A model generated the notes under the pieces. The model did not search any database. It was given only the letters and a program-made list of their open reading frames with translations, and had not been told where the DNA came from. The position numbers were made by a program, and so were the translations under genes. A stretch of 64,000 bases of DNA, taken from positions 496,001-560,000 of the forward strand of contig OZ245886.1 of assembly GCA_965229525.1 (NCBI GenBank). The letters run 5' to 3'. Source of the DNA: HXMU1420-13 sp965229525 (GTDB lineage: Bacteria; Bacteroidota; Rhodothermia; Balneolales; Balneolaceae). The first letter of the stretch is position 1; each line of letters begins with the position of its first letter. This document shows positions 8,223-16,645 of this stretch, piece by piece.

Positions 8223-9179
8223 TCACCCCAAAACATCAATCATTTTTTCCAATTCATTTAACGTGGGTTCGGTTGGAGCAGGAAATCGTGTTGTCTCTAG
8301 AATATTCAGCATATAATACATTCCTTTATACATAGATAAGATTCGTTCATCGGATTGCTCTTTTAGATTAATACCATATCCTTCCCAGAATGAGTCGGGT
8401 AAATCAAAAAAAAGTAGCACCCATTCACTGATCGGGTCCCCCCAATAGGCTCGTTCTGAATCAATGACCGCTTTTATAGAATAGCTTTCACCATCAGCTT
8501 TTATAATTACGTTTCTTGGCCATATATCTCCATGTAATAAGGAAGGCGATGTACAGGTATCGAGTAATTCATCATACTTCTTAACTCGATCTAAAAATTT
8601 ATCCATAAGTGGATTGTGCACCTTATTCCGCAAACAATTGTCTCTTATACCAGTGATATAATCCAAGATAAAATCAGACCATTTCGCGTGACTCTTTATT
8701 GGACTTGGGTAGCCGAAGGTATCCCCTTTTATTTCATGCAACTGTTTAGTGAAATTACCCAATTGATTCCATAATCGGTCGGTATCTTCTGTAGATAATT
8801 CATCATTAACATCGTGCCAAAGAAGGCCATCTACATATTCCTGCAGAGAAGCATCCCTATCTCCAATTTTGAAAAAAGTAACATAATCCGGGATGATCGA
8901 ACTGAATCTCTGAAAGTAAGGGCTCAGCGTTTCTTCACGTTGCATGAGAAACCGTTCATTGTAGAAGACATCCGTTTCCTCACTCGGTGCAACTTTTAGT
9001 ATAAGAGATCTTTTCGTCGTCTTAACATGATATGTTGAATTAAACAGTCCTGATTCTATTTCATTTACCTCGAATATAGTTTCATTGGTTAGTACTGACC
9101 TCAACGCACCTGTTAATGCTGATTCTGATACAGGTTGCTGAAAGGAAGAGTTCGGTCTTTTAACTTGTTTAATTTTCAT
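8223..9179 (-). CDS. aminoglycoside-phosphotransferase-fold kinase (APH family)
   Basis: A 318-residue protein of the APH/choline-kinase fold. It shows the Brenner-type catalytic motif LLHGDIWPRNVII (near residue 213) with the catalytic Asp and Asn, and the metal-binding Asp in KAVIDSERAYWGDP. An N-terminal nucleotide-binding lobe precedes these (FNSTYHVKTTKRSLILKVAP). The substrate cannot be read; homologues include sugar, choline, homoserine and antibiotic kinases, and nothing nearby points to drug resistance. It is a single gene on the minus strand starting at ATG 9179. Confidence 0.85.
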   Translation of the reverse strand: MKIKQVKRPNSSFQQPVSESALTGALRSVLTNETIFEVNEIESGLFNSTYHVKTTKRSLILKVAPSEETDVFYNERFLMQREETLSPYFQRFSSIIPDYVTFFKIGDRDASLQEYVDGLLWHDVNDELSTEDTDRLWNQLGNFTKQLHEIKGDTFGYPSPIKSHAKWSDFILDYITGIRDNCLRNKVHNPLMDKFLDRVKKYDELLDTCTSPSLLHGDIWPRNVIIKADGESYSIKAVIDSERAYWGDPISEWVLLFFDLPDSFWEGYGINLKEQSDERILSMYKGMYYMLNILETTRFPAPTEPTLNELEKMIDVLG

Positions 9180-9286
9180 ATTGATAGACTGCGACAGAAT
9201 AATGGCACAGTATACTTAATAGATTTATGAACTGTGTTAGTTGTTATTCCATATTCGAAAGTATTCCGATTCAGTATTGCTATTAG

Positions 9287-9317
9287 AAAAAAAGCCCCTC
9301 CGAAATTGGAAGGGCTT
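9287..9317 (-). terminator. terminator of the glycine-zipper gene pair
   Basis: Read on the minus strand, AAAGCCCTTCC pairs with GGAGGGGCTTT around a short loop and is followed by a run of T. It lies 35 bases beyond the stop of the second small membrane gene. Confidence 0.75.
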
Positions 9318-9351
9318 TACCATCTAATTACTAACCAAACAAATTCGTCTA

Positions 9352-9513
9352 TTAAGTTTCTTCCGGAGACTTCTTTCTAGCCATTTGCGCCTCATAGGCT
9401 GCACCAAAAACGATTCCCATCGACAACCAAAGTCCAATGTTATTTGATAAAACACCAACAACCGTTCCAATTATTAATCCGTAGGCAACTGCGCTACCTT
9501 TTTTCATTTTCAT
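9352..9513 (-). CDS. small glycine-zipper membrane protein B
   Basis: A 53-residue peptide (MKMKKGSAVAYGLIIGTVVG...) with one or two hydrophobic segments rich in Gly at 3-4 residue spacing. It ends in a charged tail (MARKKSPEET). The start at 9513 is set by GGAGGAAG five bases upstream and by the TAATG junction with the preceding gene; a longer reading frame to 9540 lacks such a signal. It is a paralogue of its neighbour: both carry a G-x3-G core then IGLW/LGLW, a second hydrophobic stretch and YE. The function is unknown; a small inner-membrane oligomer is possible. Confidence 0.7.
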   Translation of the reverse strand: MKMKKGSAVAYGLIIGTVVGVLSNNIGLWLSMGIVFGAAYEAQMARKKSPEET

Positions 9514-9686
9514 TATTCTTCCTCCGTTCTGCAATCCCATCTATCAATCCATTCGTCGAACTCTCCATTTTCATAAAGTACACCCAGTACTACACCAATA
9601 GCGATCCATAAGCCAAGCGCTCCTGTGGATACACCTATGGCTACACCAATTGCTATGCCGATTGCTATTCCAGTACCTTTTTCCAT
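9513..9686 (-). CDS. small glycine-zipper membrane protein A
   Basis: A 57-residue peptide (MEKGTGIAIGIAIGVAIGVS...) with a near-perfect GxxxG zipper in the first hydrophobic segment, LGLWIAIGVVLGVLYE in the second and a very acidic C-terminus. The start at 9686 is chosen over 9707 because AAGGAG precedes it by 6 bases. Its stop overlaps the next start by one base (TAATG), so the two are translationally coupled. Such peptides recur in Bacteroidota without a known role. Confidence 0.7.
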   Translation of the reverse strand: MEKGTGIAIGIAIGVAIGVSTGALGLWIAIGVVLGVLYENGEFDEWIDRWDCRTEEE

Positions 9687-9822
9687 TTTGTTCTCCTTAT
9701 GAATCATTTAAATTCAGATGCTCGGTACGGTATATTTCTAAAAAAAGTTGCCTGGTTTTATTATTACAATTAAACTCTGAGATTCATCGTTAAACATCAG
9801 ATAATTTTACTTTTAAGGGGTT

Positions 9823-10443
9823 ATGAAAAAAATTATACCCTGGTATCTTTTTTTTGCGATCGTTATGATTTGTTCATCTGAACGTACATTTGCACAACGA
9901 TTTTTCGACACTACTGACTTTCAGATAGGATTCACTTACAACCAATCCAATGACGAGTTCAATAATACCTCTGGTATTGGCTTAATTCTAGAGTCGAACT
10001 ATTACCTTAATAATCAATATCGAATTGGAGTGCGACTCGAACCTGTTGCTTTAGTTTCCGGTGTGTTTGTGTATCCCGGTGGTTGCCAATATGAACATCC
10101 CCGATATCCCGGAATTGCTTCATGTAGAGAAGGATCAAATCACCTTTTGAATGGATATCTGAAATCTGATTATTTCTTTCCTACGGGAAAATCTGCATCT
10201 GGTAATTGGTTTGCAGGAGCCCAGATTTCAATTCTTGCCCAAAACAGATATATCATTACCCAACGAATTCCTGCAAACTGGTTGGATACTGAAGAGATTA
10301 TTACAAACATGGGTTATGGTGTACGATTTGGTTATTCAGGAAAAAAGATGGAATACACCACTTCATTCATTATAGCTGGTCCTGATTACCATAATTACTT
10401 AGGATTCAATATTGCGTATAAAATCAAAAAGGTTCGCTCTTAG
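9823..10443 (+). CDS. secreted outer-membrane beta-barrel-like protein
   Basis: 206 residues. A signal peptide (KIIPWYLFFAIVMICSSERTFA, split here from the mature QRFF at residue 25) is followed by alternating-residue beta strands such as DFQIGFTYNQSN, GIGLILESNYYL and YRIGVRLEPVALVSG. It ends in an aromatic-containing strand (YLGFNIAYKIKK). Two Cys (in GGCQYEHP and ASCREGS) could form a loop disulfide. This suggests an 8-strand barrel of the OmpA/outer-membrane protein type. The gene stands alone, so a specific role cannot be given. Confidence 0.7.
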   Translation: MKKIIPWYLFFAIVMICSSERTFAQRFFDTTDFQIGFTYNQSNDEFNNTSGIGLILESNYYLNNQYRIGVRLEPVALVSGVFVYPGGCQYEHPRYPGIASCREGSNHLLNGYLKSDYFFPTGKSASGNWFAGAQISILAQNRYIITQRIPANWLDTEEIITNMGYGVRFGYSGKKMEYTTSFIIAGPDYHNYLGFNIAYKIKKVRS

Positions 10444-10521
10444 CGATTATTTGGCCTATTCGTTTAACATGGAACGAACCTTCATAAAACATGGGTTGTA
10501 CGCAAATAATGAATAAACCGT

Positions 10522-10683
10522 ATGCAGGCATCTTCAATTAAAATCGACATGGACATAGAACTTTCACCCGAAGGTATCTTCCAGATTATTTCATCTTCCG
10601 TTGATTGCAATGAAAAAGAAGCACCATCAATTTCAGAGCTAATTTTTGAAGCAATCTCTGCTTCAGAGCGCGCTATAAATTAA
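10522..10683 (+). CDS. possible small protein, 53 residues
   Basis: A complete ORF (MQASSIKIDMDIELSPEGIF...) fills most of the 250-base gap before the convergent membrane gene. It is acidic and predicted helical in its second half, with no membrane segment and no clear Shine-Dalgarno. Nothing is recognised. Coding status rests only on the uninterrupted frame and its sensible composition. Confidence 0.3.
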   Translation: MQASSIKIDMDIELSPEGIFQIISSSVDCNEKEAPSISELIFEAISASERAIN

Positions 10684-10694
10684 GTTGCTTCGGT

Positions 10695-11270
10695 TTATAA
10701 AACGCCAGCCGGGTGTTTTCTTCGATCTTCAAGATTATAGGCGTGCCAACCAATTAGGAACACATAGACTCCAGGTAAAAACAGACCTAAACCAAAGGTA
10801 GCCCAGCCTAAAATCAATCCCACCCAGATTAAGAATGGACTTAGGGCAAGGATTCCAAATCCAGTAGTATAATGTGCTTTATAAATATGGCCTAAACCGG
10901 GAATGATGCTGGAAGTAGCTGCGATCACGTCTCGTGAATGAGCCATTTCTTCATACGTACGTTCCGGTTTATCCTGGGCAGCCAATTCTACCATTATCAG
11001 CAGAACATAAATCAGCTGAAGGATAAACATTAACTGTAATCTACCCATCAAGATTTCGACATCCTGTTGACTTAGCAAATACTCCCCGATTTGATTCGCG
11101 ACTGCTTTCTCGGCTACTAACATGAAAAAGCAAAGACCACCAAAAACGATGGTTGCAATCTTACCCGGTGAAAATCTTCCTTTGTCGCCTTCTAATTGCG
11201 ACATCCAATACATAGATGCTAGGAAAAAAAGCCAAGCAACACTGCACCAATCATAACCAATGTTTCCCAT
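10695..11270 (-). CDS. membrane protein with C-terminal TM2-like domain (downstream part of a frameshifted gene)
   Basis: The frame encodes several membrane spans. GKIATIVFGGLCFFMLVAE and LMFILQLIYVLLIMVELA are followed by a C-terminal module, SIIPGLGHIYKAHY...FLPGVYVFLIGWHAYNLEDRR, that resembles TM2/DUF5683-like domains. The first ~13 residues from ATG 11270 overlap the upstream gene in another frame and are probably not the true start. If one base is restored in the T7 run at 11223-11229 the frame joins the upstream piece into one protein of about 237 residues with a complete second membrane span. On its own, translation could also start at the ATG inside ASMYWMSQ. The function is unknown. 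Confidence 0.6.
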   Translation of the reverse strand: MGNIGYDWCSVAWLFFLASMYWMSQLEGDKGRFSPGKIATIVFGGLCFFMLVAEKAVANQIGEYLLSQQDVEILMGRLQLMFILQLIYVLLIMVELAAQDKPERTYEEMAHSRDVIAATSSIIPGLGHIYKAHYTTGFGILALSPFLIWVGLILGWATFGLGLFLPGVYVFLIGWHAYNLEDRRKHPAGVL

Positions 11271-11407
11271 CCAGAAATGGTATTGGGATCTATAGCAATT
11301 TCAGCTGTATACACATTTATGATAATAGAGTCACCAATTATTACCAATAGCGATACAATCGCTAATAAAAATACAACAACTTGTAGTTTACGTATGGACG
11401 TTTTCAT
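11219..11407 (-). CDS. N-terminal piece of the frameshifted TM2-like membrane gene
   Basis: 62 codons starting at ATG 11407, which has a strong GAGGAGGG Shine-Dalgarno. It contains one membrane span (QVVVFLLAIVSLLVIIGDSI) and the first half of a second (ETLVMIGAVLLGFF). It then stops at TAG in GGC TTT TTT TCC TAG. A -1 slip, or one extra T in the seven-T run, reads GGC TTT TTT TTC CTA GCA and continues into the downstream frame. It could be a pseudogene, a sequencing error at a homopolymer, phase variation or a programmed slip. Confidence 0.6.
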   Translation of the reverse strand: MKTSIRKLQVVVFLLAIVSLLVIIGDSIIINVYTAEIAIDPNTISGWETLVMIGAVLLGFFS

Positions 11408-11524
11408 GATACCCTCCTCTGTAAAAATTCAGGTTCTATACTAATTCCTACAAAAAAAGGATGAATTATTGATGAATTTGACTACTGAAATTTTATTTTT
11501 AGATCCAACGAAACAGCATCAGAA

Positions 11525-11944
11525 TTGGATATCAAAACTCACTCAAATATTTCAATAATACTAAAATCGTATCCGAGTAGTATTCAGTCCAGATATCATG
11601 AATTTAGAGGGATAGTTTTACATGTTGCTGAATCTATGGGCGACCTAAAATGGCTTGAGGAAAGTGTTAAATGGGGTGAACTGAGCTTTAGATCAAATAT
11701 TGGAAGTCCGTTCAGATTTGGATGGAATTCAAAGTCACCTAATCAATTTGGGATATATTTTATATGCACAACTACATTGATCGAGACCTTCAAAAAGCTG
11801 TATCCGGATTTTTTTCATTTTGATGGAAACAGAGGATTAAAGTTTCAGGCTGACGATGCATTTCCAAACGAACCACTTTCACATTGTATTTCGATGGCCT
11901 TGAGATATAAAAAAGTCCGCGATCTTCCCCTATTAGGAGCTTGA
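11525..11944 (+). CDS. DUF1801 family protein
   Basis: 139 residues with the DUF1801 pattern: YPSSIQSRYHEFRGIV, an E-x2-KWGELSFRS core near residue 48-56, a GSPFRFGW turn and a basic C-terminal DLPLLG segment. The family adopts a YjbR/YdhG-like alpha-beta fold and has no agreed function. The only usable upstream start is TTG 11525, since the next ATG lies inside the domain. The following gene begins 2 bases after its stop, so the two are probably cotranscribed. Confidence 0.75.
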   Translation: MDIKTHSNISIILKSYPSSIQSRYHEFRGIVLHVAESMGDLKWLEESVKWGELSFRSNIGSPFRFGWNSKSPNQFGIYFICTTTLIETFKKLYPDFFHFDGNRGLKFQADDAFPNEPLSHCISMALRYKKVRDLPLLGA

Positions 11945-11945
11945 A

Positions 11946-12506
11946 ATGGAATTGAAAACTCTGAAAGGAATCATAAAACAGTTTGAATATTACAAGCTAC
12001 TTGGTGAACGTACTTTTGATCAGATTTCAGATGATGATTTGTTCTGGAATTCTGATGAAGAGAATAATTCTATCGCGATTATTGTCAATCATCTTTCAGG
12101 AAATATGAAGTCTCGGTGGACAGGTTTTCTGAATTCTGATGGCGAGAAATCATGGAGAAATAGAGATCAGGAATTTGAATCTATCATCAAATCAAGAGAT
12201 CAGCTCTTGTATGTCTGGGAGGAAGGTTGGGGTTGTTTGTTTAGTGCTTTGAACTCTATCAATGAGTCTAATATTGATTCAAAAATCACAATCAGAAAAC
12301 AAGTGCATTCTATACCTGAAGCAATCACCCGACAGATGATGCACTATGCTTATCATATTGGCCAAATCGTATATATCGGTAGAATGCGAGCTGGCAGTGA
12401 CTGGAAGAGTCTTTCCATTCCTAAAGGATCTTCTGAAGAGTTTAATAAACAGAAAATGAGTGCCGGCATGCATGGTGGACATTTTACCGACGATCGCCCT
12501 ACCTAA
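11946..12506 (+). CDS. DinB-like / DUF1572 family protein
   Basis: 186 residues of the DinB four-helix-bundle superfamily, DUF1572 branch. It shows NSIAIIVNHLSGNMKSRWTGFL near residue 41 and HYAYHIGQIVYIGR near 130, supplying His residues that bind a metal in this fold. The C-terminus ends MSAGMHGGHFTDDRPT with two further His. Members are thiol transferases or of unknown function. It directly follows the DUF1801 gene with a 1-base gap. Confidence 0.8.
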   Translation: MELKTLKGIIKQFEYYKLLGERTFDQISDDDLFWNSDEENNSIAIIVNHLSGNMKSRWTGFLNSDGEKSWRNRDQEFESIIKSRDQLLYVWEEGWGCLFSALNSINESNIDSKITIRKQVHSIPEAITRQMMHYAYHIGQIVYIGRMRAGSDWKSLSIPKGSSEEFNKQKMSAGMHGGHFTDDRPT

Positions 12507-12572
12507 TTGATTGATTTTGTGCTTTTACAAATCGATTGTACATTGAGTCATCCTTTAACCAATCCATTTCTC

Positions 12573-12809
12573 ATGAAAATGATGACTAATCGCCAATTAG
12601 GTGGCGCAGACGATACTGAGTTTTATGGTGAAACCTTTGATGAATTAGCTAAACAATGCAGTGAATATTGCCGAAAAAAGATTGCAGAGGGTGATATTCC
12701 ACATATTAATGCTATGAAAGAGATGCAGGAACGCATGAAAAATCCAGAAGACGTTCAAAAATGGATGGCTGAAAGAAAAGCTGAATTTGACGCCCTTCCT
12801 TATCTCTAA
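12573..12809 (+). CDS. DUF1059-like small protein lacking the family cysteines
   Basis: 78 residues from ATG 12573; a TTG at 12507 would add an unrelated-looking tail. The N-terminus MKMMTNRQLGGADDTEFYGETFDE matches the DUF1059 pattern as I recall it, which usually reads C-x2-LGGACD, so both cysteines are replaced here. Helical MKEMQERMKNPEDVQKWM follows. The Crp-like gene starts one base after its stop. The function is unknown. Confidence 0.65.
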   Translation: MKMMTNRQLGGADDTEFYGETFDELAKQCSEYCRKKIAEGDIPHINAMKEMQERMKNPEDVQKWMAERKAEFDALPYL

Positions 12810-12810
12810 A

Positions 12811-13290
12811 TTGGAAATATTAACTTTAAAAAAGGGCCAGATAATTGAACGCGCGGGAGAACTAAACACCCGTGTGTACCAGGTTAAATCCGGGCTTTTG
12901 CGGAGCTATTCTATCGATGATAAAGGGAAACAACATATTTTTATGTTTGCACCCGAAGGTTGGACTATTGCCGACACTAACCCAGCAGACGAAGCTAGTG
13001 ATTTATTTATTGATGCTATTGAAGATTCGGAAGTTTTGATCTTCCCAAAAAATATAACCAGAGAGAAAGATAACGTCGCTCCCATTTTAAAACGCCTTTC
13101 TGTTTTACAAAAAAGGGTCATCATGCTTATGAGTGCATCCGCGATAGATCGATATGAGCACTTTGTCCAAACGTATCCTGAGATAATCCAAAGAATCCCT
13201 CAGAAAATGATAGCTTCCTACCTGGGAATAACACCAGAAGCATTGAGTAAGGTTAAGGGCAAAAGGCTTCGAAACAGTTCAGAATCTTAA
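12811..13290 (+). CDS. Crp/Fnr-family transcriptional regulator
   Basis: About 159 residues. A cyclic-nucleotide-binding-type jelly roll (LKKGQIIERAGELNTRVYQVKSG, GKQHIFMFAPEGW) is followed by a long helix and a compact C-terminal helix-turn-helix (RIPQKMIASYLGITPEALSKVKG). The usual N-terminal helix of the family is nearly absent. The canonical phosphate-binding RxS motif is not evident, so cAMP binding is doubtful. TTG 12811 is preferred because it follows the previous stop by one base; TTG 12787 would overlap it. Similar short regulators are common in Bacteroidota. Confidence 0.8.
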   Translation: MEILTLKKGQIIERAGELNTRVYQVKSGLLRSYSIDDKGKQHIFMFAPEGWTIADTNPADEASDLFIDAIEDSEVLIFPKNITREKDNVAPILKRLSVLQKRVIMLMSASAIDRYEHFVQTYPEIIQRIPQKMIASYLGITPEALSKVKGKRLRNSSES

Positions 13291-13353
13291 CCTAGGTTAA
13301 TGACAAAAAACTAAGGATGAATGATATTTGATTATTAATCAAATCATTCTTTT

Positions 13354-13797
13354 ATGTCAAAAACTATTGTTTTCAAAATAATTGCAATATTGTGGATCGT
13401 TTGGGGACTTGTTCACATGTTCGCAGGTGGAGTTACTATTTTTTTTATCACTTCAGGTGATATTGTAGCAGCAATTGGTGGAATCGCCGATGCTGTTGAA
13501 CCAGCCACTCTCGAAATGAATTACCCTGCCGCAGCTGGAGCTATACTTGGGCAGCATGGATTCAACTTACTTTGGATTGGGTTGGTAACAACTGTTTGTG
13601 GTTTTTTTATCTGGAAAGGAAACATGAACGCTATTTTCTTAGCTGGTTTAACTGGCGGACTTGCCGATGTTGGTTACTTCATATTTATGGATTTAGGCGG
13701 TTTTGTTCATTTTGTACCGGGTACGGTAATGACTTTAGTTTCCGGGTCCGCAATTTTGCTTAGTTTTTATGTCTATAAAAACAGAACATCTGCATAG
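13354..13797 (+). CDS. four-span inner-membrane protein
   Basis: 147 residues with four hydrophobic segments: IIAILWIVWGLVHMFAGG, HGFNLLWIGLVTTVCGFFIW, AIFLAGLTGGLADVGYFIF and GTVMTLVSGSAILLSFYVY. The start is ATG 13354. It follows the Crp-like regulator by 63 bases and could be its target. No family is recognised with confidence. Confidence 0.7.
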   Translation: MSKTIVFKIIAILWIVWGLVHMFAGGVTIFFITSGDIVAAIGGIADAVEPATLEMNYPAAAGAILGQHGFNLLWIGLVTTVCGFFIWKGNMNAIFLAGLTGGLADVGYFIFMDLGGFVHFVPGTVMTLVSGSAILLSFYVYKNRTSA

Positions 13798-13879
13798 TTA
13801 ATCTTCTCCTCTATCTTACCATTCGTTATGGAAATAAAGGTATGATTATTAACTTTCACCAGGGATTCTTGAGGAATAG

Positions 13880-14845
13880 TCACTTTTCTTTCAACAGGAA
13901 TGAAATTGGAAGATGGTCACTATAACCTTCAAGATTTGGTTCTTTTTGCCCGAAACGTACCGGTATATCATACCTTCCTTTTACCATCCCATCAAAAATT
14001 TCCAGCTTAACAGCGTTTTTATCGAGTACAAATTTACCAGATTTTTTAGCAATCCCTTTTGACACTAGAAATTGATCAATCATCATTGGGATGCCCCCGT
14101 ACACATAACTAGCCTTACGAGTTCCTAAAAGCTCCCACATCAAATTATATAAAGCTGGATTTCTTGCGTAAACAACTTTTTCACGATCCATTGTACTTAA
14201 TGCATATTCCATTAAGGAGCGATTATGCGGTTCGTCGTTGAAGTCTCCCATTACAATCACAGGTATGTCTTTTCCTTTGATTTGCTGTATGCGCTCCATA
14301 AAGTAACTGAGAGTTTCTGCGGTTAAAATCCTGTAAGGTTCGGATTCATATTGTCCACCTGAGCGAGATGGCCAGTGGTTGCCAAGTAAGATTAATTCCG
14401 TCCCTGTTTCTCGAACTTTCAGTGTCGCCTGAACAATCTCTCTGGTTGGATATCGCTTGATGACAGGATAGTGAAAAAAGGTGCCTTCCTGATATTCATA
14501 TTTATCATCATCATAAATGAAGGCTACATCAATCCCGCGATTATCGGACATATCATGGTGAATGACTCTGTAATTTCTTTGAACCGCTAACTTTTCAATC
14601 AATGCTTCAAGCACATGCTTATTCTCAATTTCGCATAATCCAAGAATATCCGGACCTACTCCATCATTGATCTGATCTATAATCGAAGCAAGATTTGTTA
14701 GTTTTTGGTCTAATACCGCAGTAGTCCAGTTAGTCAGATCGGCTTTTATTTTTCTTTTCAAGTTTGGTGGTCGACGATCTTCTGGAGCATCTTTCTCATC
14801 AAATAAATTCTCCACATTCCACCATGTTATATAGTGCTCTATCAT
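13880..14845 (-). CDS. endonuclease/exonuclease/phosphatase-fold protein
   Basis: 321 residues of the EEP superfamily. Catalytic signatures are WWNVENLFD (residues 8-16), DILGLCEIENKH with the metal-binding Glu near 74, LLGNHWPSR, VIVMGDFNDEP near 198 (Asp/Asn pair) and YSDHLPISF near 310 (catalytic Asp-His). There is no signal peptide, so it is cytoplasmic. Members cleave DNA, RNA or phosphoester lipids; the substrate cannot be told. It is monocistronic, with a GGGG-type ribosome-binding sequence before ATG 14845. Confidence 0.88.
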   Translation of the reverse strand: MIEHYITWWNVENLFDEKDAPEDRRPPNLKRKIKADLTNWTTAVLDQKLTNLASIIDQINDGVGPDILGLCEIENKHVLEALIEKLAVQRNYRVIHHDMSDNRGIDVAFIYDDDKYEYQEGTFFHYPVIKRYPTREIVQATLKVRETGTELILLGNHWPSRSGGQYESEPYRILTAETLSYFMERIQQIKGKDIPVIVMGDFNDEPHNRSLMEYALSTMDREKVVYARNPALYNLMWELLGTRKASYVYGGIPMMIDQFLVSKGIAKKSGKFVLDKNAVKLEIFDGMVKGRYDIPVRFGQKEPNLEGYSDHLPISFLLKEK

Positions 14846-15021
14846 ATTTCCCCTAATTAGAATCCCAGATTTTCTATAAGAAACTGAAAATTATTATCTA
14901 GCAAAAATAAAATCTTAGCGCCATCAACTTTTATTTGAAGAATATTTTACAATCAATGGAAAAGATAGTCGGGGTCTGTTCACTTTTTTATACATTCAGC
15001 CACAATTAAACTACTTCTTAA

Positions 15022-16584
15022 ATGACTAAGCAGTCCATCTTCACAGTTCAGGTATCAGCAATTGTAGCCCTTGGTGGCTTATTAATGGGGTTTGATGCCT
15101 CGGTTATCTCCGGGGTTAACAAATTCGTGCAATTAGATTTTAACCTATCCGATATCGAACTCGGATTCTCGGTGAGTTCATTAACCATTTTAGCTGCTCT
15201 TGCTATGATGACGGCCGGACCACTAAGCGATAAATTTGGAAGAAGAGTGCTATTGAAAGCATGTGCGATCATTTTTGCAATATCTGCGATTGGCTCGGCT
15301 TTAGCACCTAATTTTATACTCTTCCTGATCTTTAGAATGCTTGGTGGAATCGGGGTTGGTGCTTCTCTCATCCTTGCACCCATGTACATTGCAGAAATTG
15401 CTCCTCCCGAGTCTCGTGGAAAGCTTGTTTCGTTTAATCAGCTAAACATTGTAATCGGTATCTCCCTCGCGTTTTTCTCTAATTATTTTATCCTTTCACT
15501 TGGCGACTCTACTGCAGGTTGGGTTGAAGCATTAGGTATTGCAGAGAATAATTGGAGATGGATGCTTGGTGTAGAAGCTGTACCAGCTGTTTTCTATTTC
15601 TTTGGGTTGTACATGGTTCCCAGGAGTCCTCGCTGGTTGATCATGAAAAACAGAGATGATGAAGCAAGAGAAGTAATGCTAAAATTCAGATCAGAACAAG
15701 AAGTAAATCAAGATTTAGAAGCAGTACATGAATCGCTTGATGCCGATAAAAACAAAGACAAAACACCACTCACTGAGGTATTTAAGCCGGCATTTAAATT
15801 TGTTTTAACTATCGGCATCGTGATTGGGGTTCTACAACAAATTACCGGGATCAATGCAGTATTCTTTTATGCCCCAATGATTTTTGAACAATCCGGAATT
15901 GGAACAGATGCTTCTTTTATCCAGGCAATTCTAGTTGGTTTAACAAACCTTGTATTTACCATTCTGGCCATGCTTTTAATCGACAAATTAGGCAGGAAAC
16001 CTTTGTTAGTTATTGGAGTAGGTGGAATCGCATTTTTTATGTGTCTTCTGGCATTCGGGTTCAATTCTGCAACCTACTCGCTCACTCAGGAAAAAATAAC
16101 TATGATCTCGAATGATGAGGTTCGAAACGAAGTATCGATGCTGGCAGGTCAGGATTTTGATAATGATGTCGCTTATAAAAATACGCTCAAAGAAATATTA
16201 GGAGAATCAAAAGCCAAAGAATTTGAATCAGAACTCATAACTGCAGCTATCTCCATGAATCCTACTTTGATTCTTATTGGAATAATAGGATTTGTGGCAT
16301 GTTTTGCTATTTCTCTTGGCCCCGTAATGTGGGTGCTATTTTCTGAGTTATTTCCACTCAAAATCAAAGGTGTTGCCATTTCCTTTGTTGGGTTTATTAA
16401 TTCAGGTGTCAGTGCAGGGGTTCAGTTCGTATTCCCATGGGAACTAGCCACTATTGGAAGCAGTGCTACCTTTTTAATTTACGGTGTATTTGCAATAATT
16501 GGATTAGTATTCATCGTTTTCAAACTTCCAGAAACTAAAGGAAGAAGTCTCGAAGAACTGGAAGAATTGCTGGTTAGAAAATAA
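15022..16584 (+). CDS. sugar porter of the major facilitator superfamily
   Basis: A 520-residue, 12-span proton/sugar transporter. Sugar-porter marks are GFDASVISGV in TM1, PLSDKFGRRVLL after TM2, RMLGGIGVGASLILAPMYIAE, PRSPRWLIMK, QQITGINAVFFYAPMIFE and the final PETKGRSLEELEELL. An unusual hydrophilic insert of ~60 residues (LTQEKITMISNDEV to ELITAAISM) lies between TM9 and TM10, on the outside if topology is standard. The specific sugar is not readable. It is a single gene ending at a strong terminator shared with the fasciclin gene. Confidence 0.92.
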   Translation: MTKQSIFTVQVSAIVALGGLLMGFDASVISGVNKFVQLDFNLSDIELGFSVSSLTILAALAMMTAGPLSDKFGRRVLLKACAIIFAISAIGSALAPNFILFLIFRMLGGIGVGASLILAPMYIAEIAPPESRGKLVSFNQLNIVIGISLAFFSNYFILSLGDSTAGWVEALGIAENNWRWMLGVEAVPAVFYFFGLYMVPRSPRWLIMKNRDDEAREVMLKFRSEQEVNQDLEAVHESLDADKNKDKTPLTEVFKPAFKFVLTIGIVIGVLQQITGINAVFFYAPMIFEQSGIGTDASFIQAILVGLTNLVFTILAMLLIDKLGRKPLLVIGVGGIAFFMCLLAFGFNSATYSLTQEKITMISNDEVRNEVSMLAGQDFDNDVAYKNTLKEILGESKAKEFESELITAAISMNPTLILIGIIGFVACFAISLGPVMWVLFSELFPLKIKGVAISFVGFINSGVSAGVQFVFPWELATIGSSATFLIYGVFAIIGLVFIVFKLPETKGRSLEELEELLVRK

Positions 16585-16614
16585 AAAAAGCCGATGCGTC
16601 AACATCGGCTTTTT
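16585..16614. terminator. bidirectional terminator
   Basis: AAAAAGCCGATG and CATCGGCTTTTT form a perfect 12-bp stem with a 6-base loop and runs on both sides. It serves the sugar porter (+) and the fasciclin gene (-), which converge here. Confidence 0.92.
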
Positions 16615-16645
16615 CAAATTTAACAGTAACGAAGTTCTTATTCTC

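Noticed and set aside
8223..9179. Aminoglycoside resistance gene
   Set aside because: The APH fold is shared by many metabolic kinases, and the gene sits in an ordinary chromosomal setting with no mobile element.
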